Source: Prosopocoilus inquinatus (lineage: Eukaryota; Arthropoda; Insecta; Coleoptera; Lucanidae). Taken from it: DNA of 64,000 bases. The stretch is taken from the NCBI GenBank assembly GCA_036172665.1, contig CM069871.1:9486001-9550000 (forward strand). The letters run 5' to 3'. This document shows positions 11,030 to 23,390 of the stretch, one piece after another (position 1 is the stretch's first letter; the number at the start of each line of letters is the position of its first letter). Both the position numbers and the translations under genes were made by a program. The notes under the pieces were generated by a model. It worked only from the letters and a program-made list of their open reading frames with translations, had not been told where the DNA came from and searched no databases.

Positions 11030-11620
11030 TCGCCAAAATAAGAGAGAAAACAACACCGAGGAGAATAGATTTAGGGAAAACGGATGATGTAAGAACAAGA
11101 AACATGAGAATTCGGATGGATTTGGAAAATTAATGGCAGGAAAATTATCTTGATGTCGTTTGGGCAACTGTTATTCACGCTAAGAAGTTCGCCTAAATGT
11201 CATTCCATACGTACTAAGTAGAAAAGATCAACAACACATCATCTTAAGTGACAAGAGTTTGAAAATTGGAAGAGGAGTGACAGGGAAATTTAACTTCCAC
11301 GTGTGAAAAATCGCCTAAATGCCGCCGAAAAATAAAAAAAGGGCCAAGAGAATGTCATCTGGGGTGATATAAGAAGAGGAGCCACGAGAGTTCCAGATTT
11401 GGAAGAGGAGAAGCAGGCAAACGTCAAAAACTGATCTGGACATCTTCTGGAACGCATAGGAAATCGTCTAAATACCATTTTATATTTGAAAAATAAAAGA
11501 TGGCCGAAGGAGGAAGGAAGGAAGGAACATCGCTCAAATACCCATTCCCGTTCCAATGTGAAAAAAAGGAAGGAGAACCAAAACGTACTATTACAAGAAG
11601 TAATGCAATCATCCCCCATC
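11030..11620 (+). repeat. Purine-rich tract, second segment
   Basis: AGGAAGGAAGGAAGGAAC at 11509 and GAAGAGGAG words dominate. AATCGCCTAAATGCCG (11309) and AATCGTCTAAATACCATT (11461) are diverged copies of one internal unit. Minus-strand frames (62-109 codons) are shadows. Confidence 0.55.
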
Positions 11621-11749
11621 TCCCTTTATATTAATCCTTCTGTAGTCAAGCTCTGAAAAATAACGTGAAAAGCCAAGCGGGGTAACTGAATTACCCCAAA
11701 GAAATTGCCATCAATCACTTCACGGGCGAATTTGTTCATAAATTGATGA

Positions 11750-12420
11750 AACGATGTATCGATGATGCAATGGAATGACAAAGCTATGGATGAAATGATA
11801 GATCGATGATGCGATGGATCAATGAAACGATGAGTCGATGAAATGATGGATTAATGAAGTGATGGATCAATGGATTAATGAAGTGATGGATCAATGGATT
11901 AATGAAGTGATGGATCAATGGATTATTGAAGTGATGGATCAATGGATTAATGAAGTGATGGATCAATGGATTAATGAAGTGATGGATCAATGGATTCATG
12001 AAGTAATGGATCACTGGATTAATGAAGCGATATATAGATCCAGGGGACGATCGATGATGCAATGATCCAATGAATCAATAGTCCGATGAATCTATAGATG
12101 GATGAAGCGATGGATCAATGAAACCCCGAATCGACTGGCGGACGGAACCTTGAATCGATGGATCAACCAAGCGATTGAGCGATGAACCGTCAGATGGATG
12201 AAGCGATGGGACGAAGAAGTGACGGATCGATGACACGATGGATCAATAAAACGATAGATGGATCAAGCGATGGATGGATGATGTCAAGAATAGATGATAT
12301 GATGGATCGGTGAACTGTTGGATCGACGACGTGATGGAACGATAACGCTATGAATCGTTGGAACGATGTATTAATGAAACGATATTTCGATGATACGATG
12401 GATTGTTGAATCGATTATTA
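11750..12420. repeat. 24-bp minisatellite with degenerate edges
   Basis: The core at 11845-12010 is a tandem of GATGGATCAATGGATTAATG plus AAGT, about seven near-perfect units. Outward it decays into ATGGATCGATGA-like words. The plus frame reads MDQWINEV repeats and the minus frame HHFINPLI repeats. Both follow from 24 being divisible by three, and are not genes. Confidence 0.93.
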
Positions 12421-12429
12421 CAAAAGCGT

Positions 12430-13580
12430 TCAAGAGGGGTAATTAAGTTACCCCAATGATAAAATCTTCAATAATTTAAAATGTAAAGAAATTAATTAAA
12501 TAAATGTGAAAAAATTAATTAAATAATTTTACAAGAAATATATTTATGGCAGTCTTTTAGAGGACTGGAATGCAGATTACCATTTTCAATTCACAATTTA
12601 AGAAAATTTTCATTAACATATTTTTTGGGGTATCTCAGTTACTTCCCTTGGGTACGGAAGGGGGTTAGCACAAACCCAAAAGTAATGTTAAAAACTTTGA
12701 CCAACGTTTAACCATCAGACAATAAAATCTTGCAACCATTTCCTACGCATTTTTTTAAATTGGATATTTGCCTAATCTCCCTCGTTAGTCCCAGGTGTAT
12801 CGCGTGTTCAATTCGCAATACCGCACGTTGCGAATAAAGTGGGTAGTTGCAGTCACGTTTAAAAGTATGCATTTAGGTCAAATTCTTGCCCGAATGGTTT
12901 TGCAATCGGTAATTCCGTGGACACCTACCGTTGTATTTAAATAATGAGCTGCTGACCGGACGCCCGGGGCTTAAGACACACAGTTAAATATTTAGTCATT
13001 ACAGGTGCGATATTAATGGCTTGCACGTCGAGGTATTGTAGTTTAGCAGAAGTTATCTATAAACCCGATATACTCATAATTAAAAGAAAATTTCCGATGG
13101 GAATTATTTTTTTTTCGGCGTTTGGGGAGGAAGTTTAAAGAAAACGACCTTCGTTCCGCCATAGTGGTGCGTGCACTGCGTACCTTCTGTCAAATTGACG
13201 TAACTACAATTTATCATTTTTATTCCAGCAGTAAAACCAAATTTGGAATTCGGCTGATGTTATGGTAGTTTAGGCTATGACGAGCCACCTTAAACGCTGA
13301 TTTCATCACCCTTTGTATAATGGGCGTTTTCCAGGAAAGTTTTCAAAATGCATTTATTTCTTTCTGTTTGGTTTATGTAAAGTAACAGGAAAAGTAGTAT
13401 CAGGCGACCTTACGCAAAACAGTAATTGGCGCCATTCTTTAAAAAAAAAAAAAGAATGGTTACCGTTAGGCTAACTTTTTTCTAAAATGGCAACTGGTGA
13501 CGAAAATGGGCGAATTAATTTTTATTTGGTTGTAAGTTCGGAAATATTAAGTTTGGTATTTTTTTATGTTTTTTCGTTAT
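12430..13580. other. No gene seen
   Basis: AT-rich DNA with poly-A. GGGGTAATTAAGTTACCCC at 12435-12453 is a 19-nt perfect palindrome, and TGAATTACCCCAAAG at 11688 resembles its right half. No frames of note. Confidence 0.5.
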
Positions 13581-13589
13581 GTTTTAAAA

Positions 13590-15575
13590 ATTTTTACTTG
13601 GGTTGAATAGAAGTAGGTTGGGTTATGTTGACATTGAGGTTAATTATAACAATAATTAGTATTGTTATTAAATGGGCTTAATTTTTATTGATTTTAATTA
13701 ATATTTTACAATTTTTATATATTTTCTTTTGCAATTTTTTATTTTTATTTGCGTTAAGTGGAGTTAGGTTGAGATCATTTGGGTTGGATTGACCTTGACG
13801 TTAGTCAAACTTGATTTTAATTGATTTCGAATTTTTAAAAAAATGTTTACCTTAAATTTTTCTAGTGATTTTTAAAGTTTTACTTGTATTAGATGAAGTT
13901 AGGTTGACGTCAATAGGGTTTGAATATGGGTATGAATAATTTTTTTTATTTTTAAATATTTAAAAAAGAAATTCACTTGTGTAGCATGAAGTGGAATATG
14001 GTATAATAATTTGGATGGGTTCGGTTGAATTTCATTTTAATTTGTTTCAAATTTTTACTTGGATTGACTGAAGTTAACGTTGGATTGACATCAAAAATTC
14101 TTTACATTTAATTTTTAGCTTCGGTTTTTTGATTTCAAATTTTTTTGCTTGAGTTTGAATAGAACGTAGTTCAGCATTTGGGTCGAGTCTAGTTGAACTT
14201 GACATGAAATTAGATGAAATTCGATTCAATCTTTTTTTTTAATTTTTTACATTTTACTACAATTTTTTTGTATTTAAAATTTTCTTGCTTGAATTTAATA
14301 CAGCTAGGTTGAGTTGGATTGACCTTGAGATTTATTGGTCACAATTTTTTACTAAATATTTCTTTTTCTTAACTTTTTACTTTTGTTGAATGGAGTTAGA
14401 TTGGGTTCAGCTGGATTGGAAATACTTTTTCAAAAAATTGTTTGTTTACTTAAAATTTTTATTTTTAATTTTTCTCTTGGGTTAGAGAGTAGAGTCGAGT
14501 TTAGTTGAACGAGCTTGCTTGACCTTGAAATTGCTCGAGCTGTGCTTAATCATTTTTGAAATTTTTACTTTTTACAATTCTTTGCATTTAAAATTATTTC
14601 TTCATCTGAATATAGTTAGGTTAAGTTGGGGTGACCTTGAGATTTATTGGTCACAATATATTTTACTAAATATTTCTTTTTCTTAATTTTTTACTTTGGT
14701 TGAATGGAGTTAGATTGGGTTCAGCAGGATTGGAAATATATTTTTTAATTATTTTTTGTTTGCTTAAAATTTTTAATTTTTAGTTTTTCTCTTGGGCTAG
14801 AAAGTAGAGTCGAGTTCAGTTGAACGAGTTTGCTTGACCTTGAAATTACTCGAGCTGTGCTTAATCATTTTTAAAATTTTTACCTTTTACAATTTTTTGC
14901 ATTTAAATTTTTTCTTCAATTGAATTCAGCTAGGTTAAGTTGGGTTGACCTTGAGATTTGTTGGCCACAATTTTTTACTAAATATTTCTTTTTCTTAATT
15001 TTTCACTTTGGTTGAATGGAGTTAGATTGGGTTCAGCAGGATTGGAAATATATTTTTTAATTATTTTTTGTTTGCTTAAAATTTTTAATTTTTAGTTTTT
15101 CTCTTGGGCTAGAAAGTAGAGTCGAGTTTCAGTTGAACGAGTTTGCTTGACCTTGAAATCGCTCGATCTGCGCCTAATCGTTTCTTTTTTAATTTTTCAG
15201 ATTTTACAATTTTTTGCATTTAAAAATTTTTCTTCAATTGTTGTTATGTTGAATTGGGTTGACCTTGAGATTTGTTGAGCTTCATTTTCACAATCTTTTA
15301 CTTAATATTTCTTTATCTTAATTTATTTTTACTTGGGTTGAATGAAATTAGGCTAGGTTCAGTCGGATTGGAAATATTTTTTCAAATTATGTTTTGTCTA
15401 CTTAAATTTTTTTTCCTGGATTAAACAGAGTTGAGTTCAGTTGCTGTATCGAGTTTTTGGCTGACCTTGAAACTGTTCGAGCTGCGTTTTAATCCTTTTT
15501 TAATTAACATATTTTGGCGCCCCTTTTGTCTCGGCACCCTCTTGCCTTGCTTACCGCCTTCAGCCAGCCCTGTAA
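13590..15575 (+). repeat. ~312-bp tandem array of the GGTTGACCTTGA family, ending in a hAT-like terminus
   Basis: GACCTTGAGATTT recurs at about 14320, 14632, 14947 and 15262, with TGGAGTTAGATTGGGTTCAG following at a constant offset. Units carry AGAGTCGAGTT and GTTTGCTTGACCTTGAAA. Earlier units (13590-14300) are more degenerate. The right end, TGCCTTGCTTACCGCC then AGCCAGCCCTG, parallels GCCTTGTTTTCC...CCGGCCCTG at 1182, so the array looks like internal expansion of a hAT-type non-autonomous element. Confidence 0.85.
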
Positions 15576-15980
15576 AATAATATAAAGGCAAAATTTTAGA
15601 AAACACCCACGAAGCTACTAAACAAAACACTTGGATGGTTTTGTGGGTGGCCTACCCATCAGAAATATTAAAAAAAATAATTCACTGCATTTTCCCCCCG
15701 CCCCCCTATTTTTCCCAAACATACCCAAAACATGCCCAATACTCCTCTCATCTTAAAGAACGAAGATGAAATAATCCACAAGTTTAGGTTCATTTTGGCA
15801 GCGCCCCCAAATGACTTATGCAAGCGTCCTTCTTCTCGTTTCGTTAATCACGCAGAAAACCTCGTCCCCATTGCTTCGGCTATTTTTAAATGCACAAATA
15901 ACTCAATGGTGCTAATTCTAGTCGTTAGAGCTAGGAATAAATCCCAGTGTTAAGCAACTTTTTTTTTTTTTTGAGAAGGA
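15576..15980. other. No gene supported
   Basis: Contains a 73-codon plus frame (15732-15953) of ordinary composition, MPNTPLILKNEDEIIHKF onward. I do not recognise it and see no flanking splice or start support. Confidence 0.3.
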
Positions 15981-15981
15981 T

Positions 15982-16281
15982 ATACAGGGTGAATTTAATA
16001 GTTGCGCAAATATTTTACGCAGTGACCGTCCGCGTTAAAAGGTCGCAAAATACTCGAATGGGGCCCCAATCAAATGTTTATAGATTTCGAGGAAAATAAG
16101 ATGAGATGGGACAGCCTCTGTTTTCGAATTGTGTCATTTTTAATTATGATTTGTCAAAAAAAAATTATTGGGGGATTCCCAAAGTGACGGTCCGCCATTT
16201 TGTGTAAGACATTATTGAGCGCGAACGGTAATATCTTGTCAGTTCAAATAATTGCAACAACTCTTGAAATCACCCGGTATA
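15982..16281. mobile_element. MITE with TACAGGGTGA-type termini
   Basis: Left end TACAGGGTGAATTTAATAGT, right end AAATCACCCGGTA, so the outer ~13 bp are inverted. Internally AGTGACCGTCCGC near the left mirrors AAGTGACGGTCCGCC on the right. The family motif recurs at 19892, 24147 and 49624. Confidence 0.6.
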
Positions 16282-16289
16282 ATCAGGAA

Positions 16290-17530
16290 ACGATTTTAAG
16301 CTCAAATTAATCATGCAATTAATTCATTATAAGTACCTATGAGCCTGTCTCTTACAATTTCACCGCACAACCTTAATCTCGATTAATCGGTTAAAACTTT
16401 CTCTTTTTCTTTATCTCTACCAGTGGCGTCCGGTTTTGTTTTTCTCAAGTGGGTATGTAAGTACAACAAGGCCCGAGATAATTCACTTTGCGCGCGCGAG
16501 CTTTCTAATTGCCGGAAATCAAGTAAGTAAATAAGAAGCAGCGGTCGCGGGGGAATTACTGAATTCACTGCGGACGCCGGAAATCCAAGTGCGATGGCGG
16601 TAGTGTAATTGCCGTGCCGTGTTGTCTTTCTTTCTTATTTTTTTGCAACAAGAAGAAAATCGGCGTGTTTCTGGGTTGAAGAGAAACTAACTGCGTACGT
16701 ACAGTAAGCGTTCTAAAAAAAAAAAATTATAAGAAAGGTTTTGCTATAAAAATAAAGAAAGAGAAATAATTTCTGTACAATTCTTGTTTTAGTACAAAAG
16801 GAGAAAGCCGAAAAGTAATTTAGATGGAAGAAGACAATAGAAATAATTCTACATGCCCTTCTTTCTTTAAATTGTATTAAAGAAGATGGGTACGTAATAG
16901 GTAGGCATCGGAATGGCATATTTTGACGTCATCTTATGAGCGGCACGCGGCGCACGCAACTATTTGCAATTTACTTAACTACTATTTGTATAAAAATAAA
17001 ACTTTTTTTAAATATATAAATGCAAAGTCCATTTGCCTAATATTTGCACTGTAAGTGTCAAACATAATTTATAATAAATTTCAAAGTTTTTTCTCTCCTA
17101 AAAAAACTGTGTAAACGAAACAATTTGACCTTGGTTGCGAAATCGATTGTCTTTTGTTTTCATCTTCTTTTTTTTTGAAGCAATTGAAAAAACTGACTTG
17201 CCATTGAAGCTTCAGGAAATCTTTGACGTTTTTGACTTGAATGAGGAGTGTAATTCGCTAATTAAAAACAAATGAAAAATCTGCAGTTTCCGCTGCGAAA
17301 CGTGCTTTTGTTTATTTCTTTATCACTGCTTTTCTGGATTGTTTTCGTCTCGCATAAACTTTTCGTATTACAGTAAAACGCAGTTTATTTTTTTGTTTTC
17401 TGTGGGTGGTTTGATTTACTCCGTCCCGAAAGTTACAATCTTCTTTTGATGTTGGTTGTTTCTTGTTTTTCAATTGTTTTTGGTAACTTCTTTTTTTTTT
17501 TGACGGCTTTGGTTTCCCAATCCCAACAAA
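16290..17530. other. No gene seen; GC-richer island near 16420-16620
   Basis: The island holds GCGCGCGCGAGC, CGGTCGCGGGGG and two GCCGGAAATC(C)AAG repeats (16511, 16576). A 61-codon minus frame crosses it without recognisable similarity. It could be regulatory, but nothing proves that. Confidence 0.35.
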
Positions 17531-17537
17531 CCCTTTT

Positions 17538-17682
17538 TGTTTTTTTTTTTGCTTGTTTTTGTTTATAATTTTCCGTCACACTGCGTTTTTCTTTTTATTA
17601 CTTTCAACATTTTGTTTTTTTTTTTGCTTGTTTTTGTTTATAATTTTCCGTCACACTGCGTTTTTCTTTTTATTAATTTCTG
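17538..17682 (+). repeat. 75-bp tandem duplication
   Basis: TTGCTTGTTTTTGTTTATAA, TTTTCCGTCACACTGCG and TTTTTCTTTTTATTA occur twice, back to back. The 99-codon Phe-rich frame crossing it is a by-product. Confidence 0.9.
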
Positions 17683-17739
17683 CGTTTGTCTTTTGTTTCA
17701 GAAATTCAAATAACCGCCGATGTTTAGCGTCTGCGCGCG

Positions 17740-18680
17740 TCTCTCGTCGCTTAGTAAGTCTTATTTCTTTCGTTTTTCTTTTTCTTTTTGATATGTATGT
17801 GAACGGAAAACAAAAGACAGTCGTCGAATCTCATACAACTGCAAGCGACTGAAAATGAAAAAAGAAAAAGTTCGAATGATTCGAGCGACAATCAAGCTTT
17901 CATTTGTTTCTTTTCATTTTATAATTTTTTCTCGTCACTTAGCGAGTCTTATTTCTTTTGTCTTTTGATGTGGATGAACGGAAAACAAAAAAAAACCGTC
18001 ATCGATCGAATCTCGTTCAGCTGTAAGCAACAAGAATTTTCAAAAAAAAAAAAAAATTTCAAACGAACGATTTGAGAATCAAGCGTTTACTTGTTCCTTT
18101 TCATTTCATAATTTCTTTCTTGTCATTTAACCAGTCCTATTTCTTTTGTTTTCTGGCGTGCATATGAACGGAAAACAAAAGACAGTCGCCGCATCTCGTT
18201 CAGCTGTAAGCCACTGAAAATTTTCAAAAAAAAAAAAAAATGTTTCAAACGAATGATTCAAGAGAACCAAGCTTTCGTTTGTTTCTTTTCATTTTATAAT
18301 TTCTTCTTGCCACTTAGCCAGTCTTATTTCTTTTGTTTTTTGATGTACATATGAACGGAAAACAAAAGACAGTCGTCGAATCTCGTTCAGCTGTAAGCGA
18401 CTGAAAATTTTCAAAAAAAAAAAGTTTCAAACGAATGATTCAAAAGAACCAAGCTTTCGTTTGTTTCTTTTCGTTTTATAATTTCTTCTTGCCATTTAGA
18501 GCAAGTCTTATTTCTTTTGTTTTTTTGATGTGCATATGAACGGGAAACAAAAGATAAGGATTGAATCTTGTTCAGCTGCAAGCAATTGAAAATTAAAAAA
18601 AAAAAATGTTCAAATGAATGATTTGAGAATCAAGCTTTCATTTGTTTCTTTTCATTTGATAATGTTTTTTCGTACCTTTT
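17740..18680 (+). repeat. ~187-bp tandem array, five copies
   Basis: The AGTCTTATTTCTTTTG-type anchor recurs at about 17755, 17944, 18132, 18319 and 18504. Each unit contains GAACGGAAAACAAAAGACAG, TCGTTCAGCTGTAAGC and AACCAAGCTTTCGTTTGTTT-like sequence. A duplicated flank (TTGTTTCAGAAATT then AAATAACCGCCG) brackets it at 17694 and 18797, so a larger unit was probably duplicated before the array grew. Confidence 0.9.
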
Positions 18681-18977
18681 TGCAAGTAAAAATAACCAAA
18701 ATGAAATCAAATTATCGTTTATTTCTTTGTATTTCGCTATTTCTTTGGCGTTTTGATTATTTCACAGTTTTACAAGGGAATTGCCGATCTTCCTTTGTTT
18801 CAGAAATTAAAATAACCGCCGTTATTAGCCTTTGCGCAGTACTGCCAACAGCCAGAACACAAATTCTACTGCATACTTCACGCTACCATTAGAAATTCGT
18901 TGTTGCTTATGTTTTGTTTTCTTTCGTTCACCGGCAGATCTTTTTTTTTTAATTTTGGTTTCGAAAAACTTTCTGTT

Positions 18978-19098
18978 TTGGCATTTTGCGACTAAAACTT
19001 CAAAAAAATGGCATTTTGTCACCACAACTTAAAAAAAAGGCATTTTGTGATCAAAATTTCAAAAAAAGGCATTTTGTGACCAATATTAAAAAAAAATC
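18978..19098 (+). repeat. 30-bp tandem repeat, four copies
   Basis: GGCATTTTG is followed by CGACTAAAACTTC, TCACCACAACTT, TGATCAAAATTTC or TGACCAATATT and a poly-A run, four times with about 30-bp spacing. Overlapping frames (66-92 codons) are by-products. Confidence 0.9.
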
Positions 19099-21400
19099 TT
19101 GTTTTTTGTTTGTCTTCTTTTTTATTCATTTCGGTAAAGTACTGAAAACCAAAAATATTTTTTTTATACAGGGAGATTCAACCACAGAGCTTACGAAAAA
19201 AATTAAAAAAATCAACACCCTGTGCAAAAGAATATTTATGGCTTTCAGTATTTTATGGAAATGAATAAAAAAAATTATTTTAATTACCATAAGAATTTTT
19301 TTTTGGAAGTTTAGGTTAATGTTATAGGCCCGGGGGGGGGGGCGGGCGGATTAATATGTATAGTTTTTATTTAAATATAAATTGGTTGGTGACCATTGGT
19401 ACAGCTCCATTGCGTCACAAGAGCAGGAAATCCTCGCGGAATAAAACCAAATAATAACGTTCCTAGTGTTTTTAACGGATCGAATACTTACTCTGAATCA
19501 TCCTGTACAGTCAATTGTCTATATTTATTTTATTTTATTTTTTGTTTTTCGACAATATCCTTTTAGTGTAGGAAAGTGTAGCGTATTGCAAAACGCCTCG
19601 TCTCTTGTTGTATATATATTTCTTTTTTTGGTTTTGGAAGACGAAGCAAGAAAGCAATTTAAGAAGCAATTAACGTTTGCTGTAATTTTTATTTTTAGAA
19701 AGAAAGAATAAAACCGAAATTTTGTAGTTTTGGACCTCTTGGTTATCTCTTGTTTTTTTTTTACAAACAGAAAAAAAATTATTATGTATTCATCGTTTGC
19801 TTGCATTTCATTATTTTATTTTTTGCTCTTGGTGTAAAAAGCACGATTGACATTCATTAATTATTTCTTGAGAAAAAAAAGTTTCTTATATACAGGGTGA
19901 ACAGAAAGTAGGAACGTCGATGGTGGAACCTATCGTAAGTTTCACAAAACAAAAAGGATTCAAAATTAACGATACTGGAATATTCTGAATAAATTTAAAT
20001 AAAACAGGAAATCTTCAGTGACGCCAACATACTGTCAGTTATACAGTACGGACGTCAAGTAAATGAACTTTGAACATCCGAACTCCAGCAATAAATAACA
20101 TTTCCTGACGCCGAAGTACTTCACAGCGCTTTCGAAAACTCCCATGTTTAGTAACCAGAACGGAAGACCACAAATATTTCGGCTTCCTGTTTTCTAATTT
20201 CTTATTTATCTATATTTCTATTTTTAAAAACGTTTCTTTTTTCTTGCAAATACATGTCGAAGGTATTACACATAACCTAATCTAATAAATCAAATGTCCA
20301 GAATAAACAGAACCGGGCGGGCAACGCTTAACTTAAAAAAAATATATGTTATATTTAAATTTCTTACGACTCGAGAGAAACGAAATAATAAAATTTATTA
20401 TTTATGCTTCATTCATGTGATGTGCTTAGTCAGAGAGGAGAGTTTGCCGTCATAGTAAATTTAGAATGAGGATAATCGATTTAAATAAGCGCGCCAGGTT
20501 CACACGCTGAAAACAATTTTAAATAATCGTGATGATGAATATAATTCGTTTGTCTTTTTTTTTTAATTTTGCGGCCGGCCCACTTTTTAAACAATTGAAA
20601 CACACTAATCGCAAGCAGCATTTCACGTGACGCTCCGATTCGTTGATTGAAAACAAAAAAAAAACGAATCAAATCGATTGTGAATTGTGATACGCTTTTC
20701 AGACGAGCTATTTTCGGCCTGTATAAACAAAAACGCCCCGAATGTCGTAGTTGTATTAATTGTACATACAGTGCGTTCAAAAATGCTATGCTTGACGGGC
20801 TAGCTAAATTATTTTTTAACGTTGGTATTAATTAACTTTTGTAAACTTGCGGACAAAAAAATGATTTCTTTTTTTCATATCGGCCAAAGTTGTAATTATT
20901 GAATATGTCATGTAGGGTCGGAGTAATTTGGTTACTTTATTTTGTCACTCATAATATCACCAGGCAGGACTATTATTACAATATTAAACAATGCAGAAAC
21001 TGTGAGATTTTCAACTATTGCCGACTGTTTGAATTTGGCGCCGTAGTTATAGTGTCAAATGTCACTGCAACAATGAACAAATATTGATGGACAACACGAA
21101 CGTTACTATGGTTACGCAGTATGCTGACTAATGAATGGGATATATGCATTGTACGCGTATCCATGGCAACTCAACTATGTATTTTTTGTTTTTAGTAAAT
21201 AATTTAAAATAACCACAAATATCATTTTTTATACAAGAAGTACTTCAGGATAATAAACGCAAGAAGAAAGGAAAATATTGAAATATTTGCGAAATCTGCA
21301 ATTGACAGATGGCGCTCTTAATAAGGAAAACAAATAGCTGAATACTAACAACTAAACATTTCAATTTAATGTTTTTTATACCTATGTTAACCAAATGTCA
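19099..21400. other. No gene supported; scattered repeat ends
   Basis: A 13-nt G tract interrupted by C (GGGGGGGGGGCGGGCGG) lies at 19332-19348. A TACAGGGTGAACAG terminus lies at 19892 and a TACAGGGAGATTC variant at 19167. Several frames of 62-99 codons lack similarity. Confidence 0.4.
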
Positions 21401-21419
21401 TTTCAATGTCTTCCTTATT

Positions 21420-23130
21420 GTAGGGACCTTCACAAAGCTTTCGCTAGATGTCAGTGATTTCGTGACTTTCTCGAAAAATCGAGTTTTTTGTTTCTTAAAT
21501 ACACTAGAATTTATACCAACTGTCAACTGTCACATAAAAACATCAGAAGTTACACTACACACCGAGAGCTTTATTTCTTTTATCATTCAATGCTTCTTGA
21601 ATAGACTTGAATTCTGGTGTAAAATGCATCGACTTTGCAACACTGATAAATATAATCAAAACGTCACTAAATGCCATTGTGATGGCTCAATTTGTTTGGC
21701 TGCAAGTTTACTATAATGGTCGGCACATGGGATAATTTTTTTAATTATTTTCTTAAATTTTTCACATGGTTTTCGTTTGTTAATAAAAAAAAATATACGA
21801 CGACAAAAGTCCAGCAGGAACACCACCTTCGCAAGGTGAATATTACTAATAAGACAGCGCGCTAAATTCAAACGCCCTTCATTCATTTCTGAACGCACTC
21901 CGATTAGGTTTCGTTGTTGTAGTTTTCGTCGAATTTATTTTTTGCGACGCAATTTATTTTCTTTTCGCAGCGAAAAATTAATTTGTACCCTAGCGTGTAC
22001 AAAACGTTCGCTAGTTGTCAGCGACTACGTAATTTTCTTGAAAATTCGAGCTTTTTTTGTTCCTTAAATACACTAGAATTTATACCAACTGTCAACTGTT
22101 ACATAAAAACATCAGAAGTTACACTACACACCGAGAACTTTATTTTATTTTGTCACTAAGTGCTTCTTGAATAGACTTGAATTCTGGTGTAAAGTGCATC
22201 GAGTTTGCAACACTGGTAGATATAACCAAAAGTCACTAAATGCCAATGTGATGGCTCACTTTGTTTGGCTGCAAGTTTACTATAATGGTCGGCACATGGG
22301 ATAATTTTTTTTGATTATTTTCTTAAATTTTTTACATGGTTTTCGTTTGTTATTGAAAAATATACGACGACAAAAGTCCAGCAGGAACACCAACTTCGCA
22401 AGGGGAATATTACTAATAAGACAGCGCGCTAAATTCAAATGCCCTTCATTCATTTCTGAACGCACTCCAATTAGGTTTCGTTGTTGTAGTTTTCGTCGAA
22501 TTTATTTTTTGCGACGCAATTTATTTTGTTTTTGCAGCGAAAAATTAATTTGTACCCTGGCGTGTACAAAACTTGTTGTCAGCGACTACGTAATTTTCTT
22601 GAAAAGTCGAGTTTTTTTGTCCCTTAAATACACTAGAATTTATACCAACTGTCAACTGTCACATAAAAACATCAGAAGTTACACTACCCACCGAGAGCTT
22701 TATTTTTTTTATCACTAAGTGCTTTTGAATAGACTCGAATTCTAGTGTAAAGTGCATCGACCTTGCAACACTGGTGAATATAATCAAAAGTCACTAAATG
22801 TCATTGGGATGGCTCACTTTGTTTGGCTGCAAGTTTACTATAATGGTCGGCACATGGGATAATTTTTTTTGATTATTTTCTTAAATTTTTTACATGGTTT
22901 TCGTTTGTTAATGATAAATATACGACGAAAAAAATTCCAGCAGGAACACCAACTTCGCAAGGGGAATATTACTAATAAGACAGCGCGCTAAATTCAAACG
23001 CCCTTCATTCATTTCTGAACGCACTCCAGTTAGGTTTAGTTGTTGTAGTTTTCGTCGAATTTATTTTTTGGGACGCAATTCATTTATTTTCTTTTTGCAG
23101 CGAGAAATTAATTTGTACCCTGGCGTGTCA
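21420..23130 (+). repeat. ~565-bp tandem repeat, three copies
   Basis: ACACTAGAATTTATACCAAC starts at 21501, 22070 and 22630 (spacings 569 and 560). Every unit also has TTTGGCTGCAAGTTTACTAT, GGTCGGCACATGGGATAATT, AATATTACTAATAAGACAGC and GCGACGCAATT. Similar frames appear in both strands of successive units because the DNA repeats. Confidence 0.95.
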
Positions 23131-23390
23131 ATTATACTGATAACTTCGCGTGTATTAATTGCTATTACGTGTGTGACCGCAAAAATGTTTATTCGAATTA
23201 ATTCCCGCTCCGAAAACAGCAACATTTAATGACTCATTCACGCGTAAGTATTTGCGGTTGCATTTCAATTTCCGTATTTGTTTAGCGGTATCGGTAAACA
23301 CATTGCTTTTATCGGCGTTGTACAATATCACTCGGCTTGAATTTCACCATAGAAATGGTTCGCAATTAAAAAAAAAAAAAAACTGTATAC

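Noticed and set aside
11784..12065. MDQWINEV and HHFINPLI repeat proteins
   Set aside because: Both strands are open only because the minisatellite unit (24 bp) is a multiple of three.
17740..19098. CRISPR-like regular repeats
   Set aside because: Units are contiguous tandem repeats with no unique spacers, in a eukaryotic genome.
19332..19348. G-rich tract as a regulatory quadruplex
   Set aside because: It is a near-homopolymer with one interruption and no nearby gene or conserved context to suggest a role.
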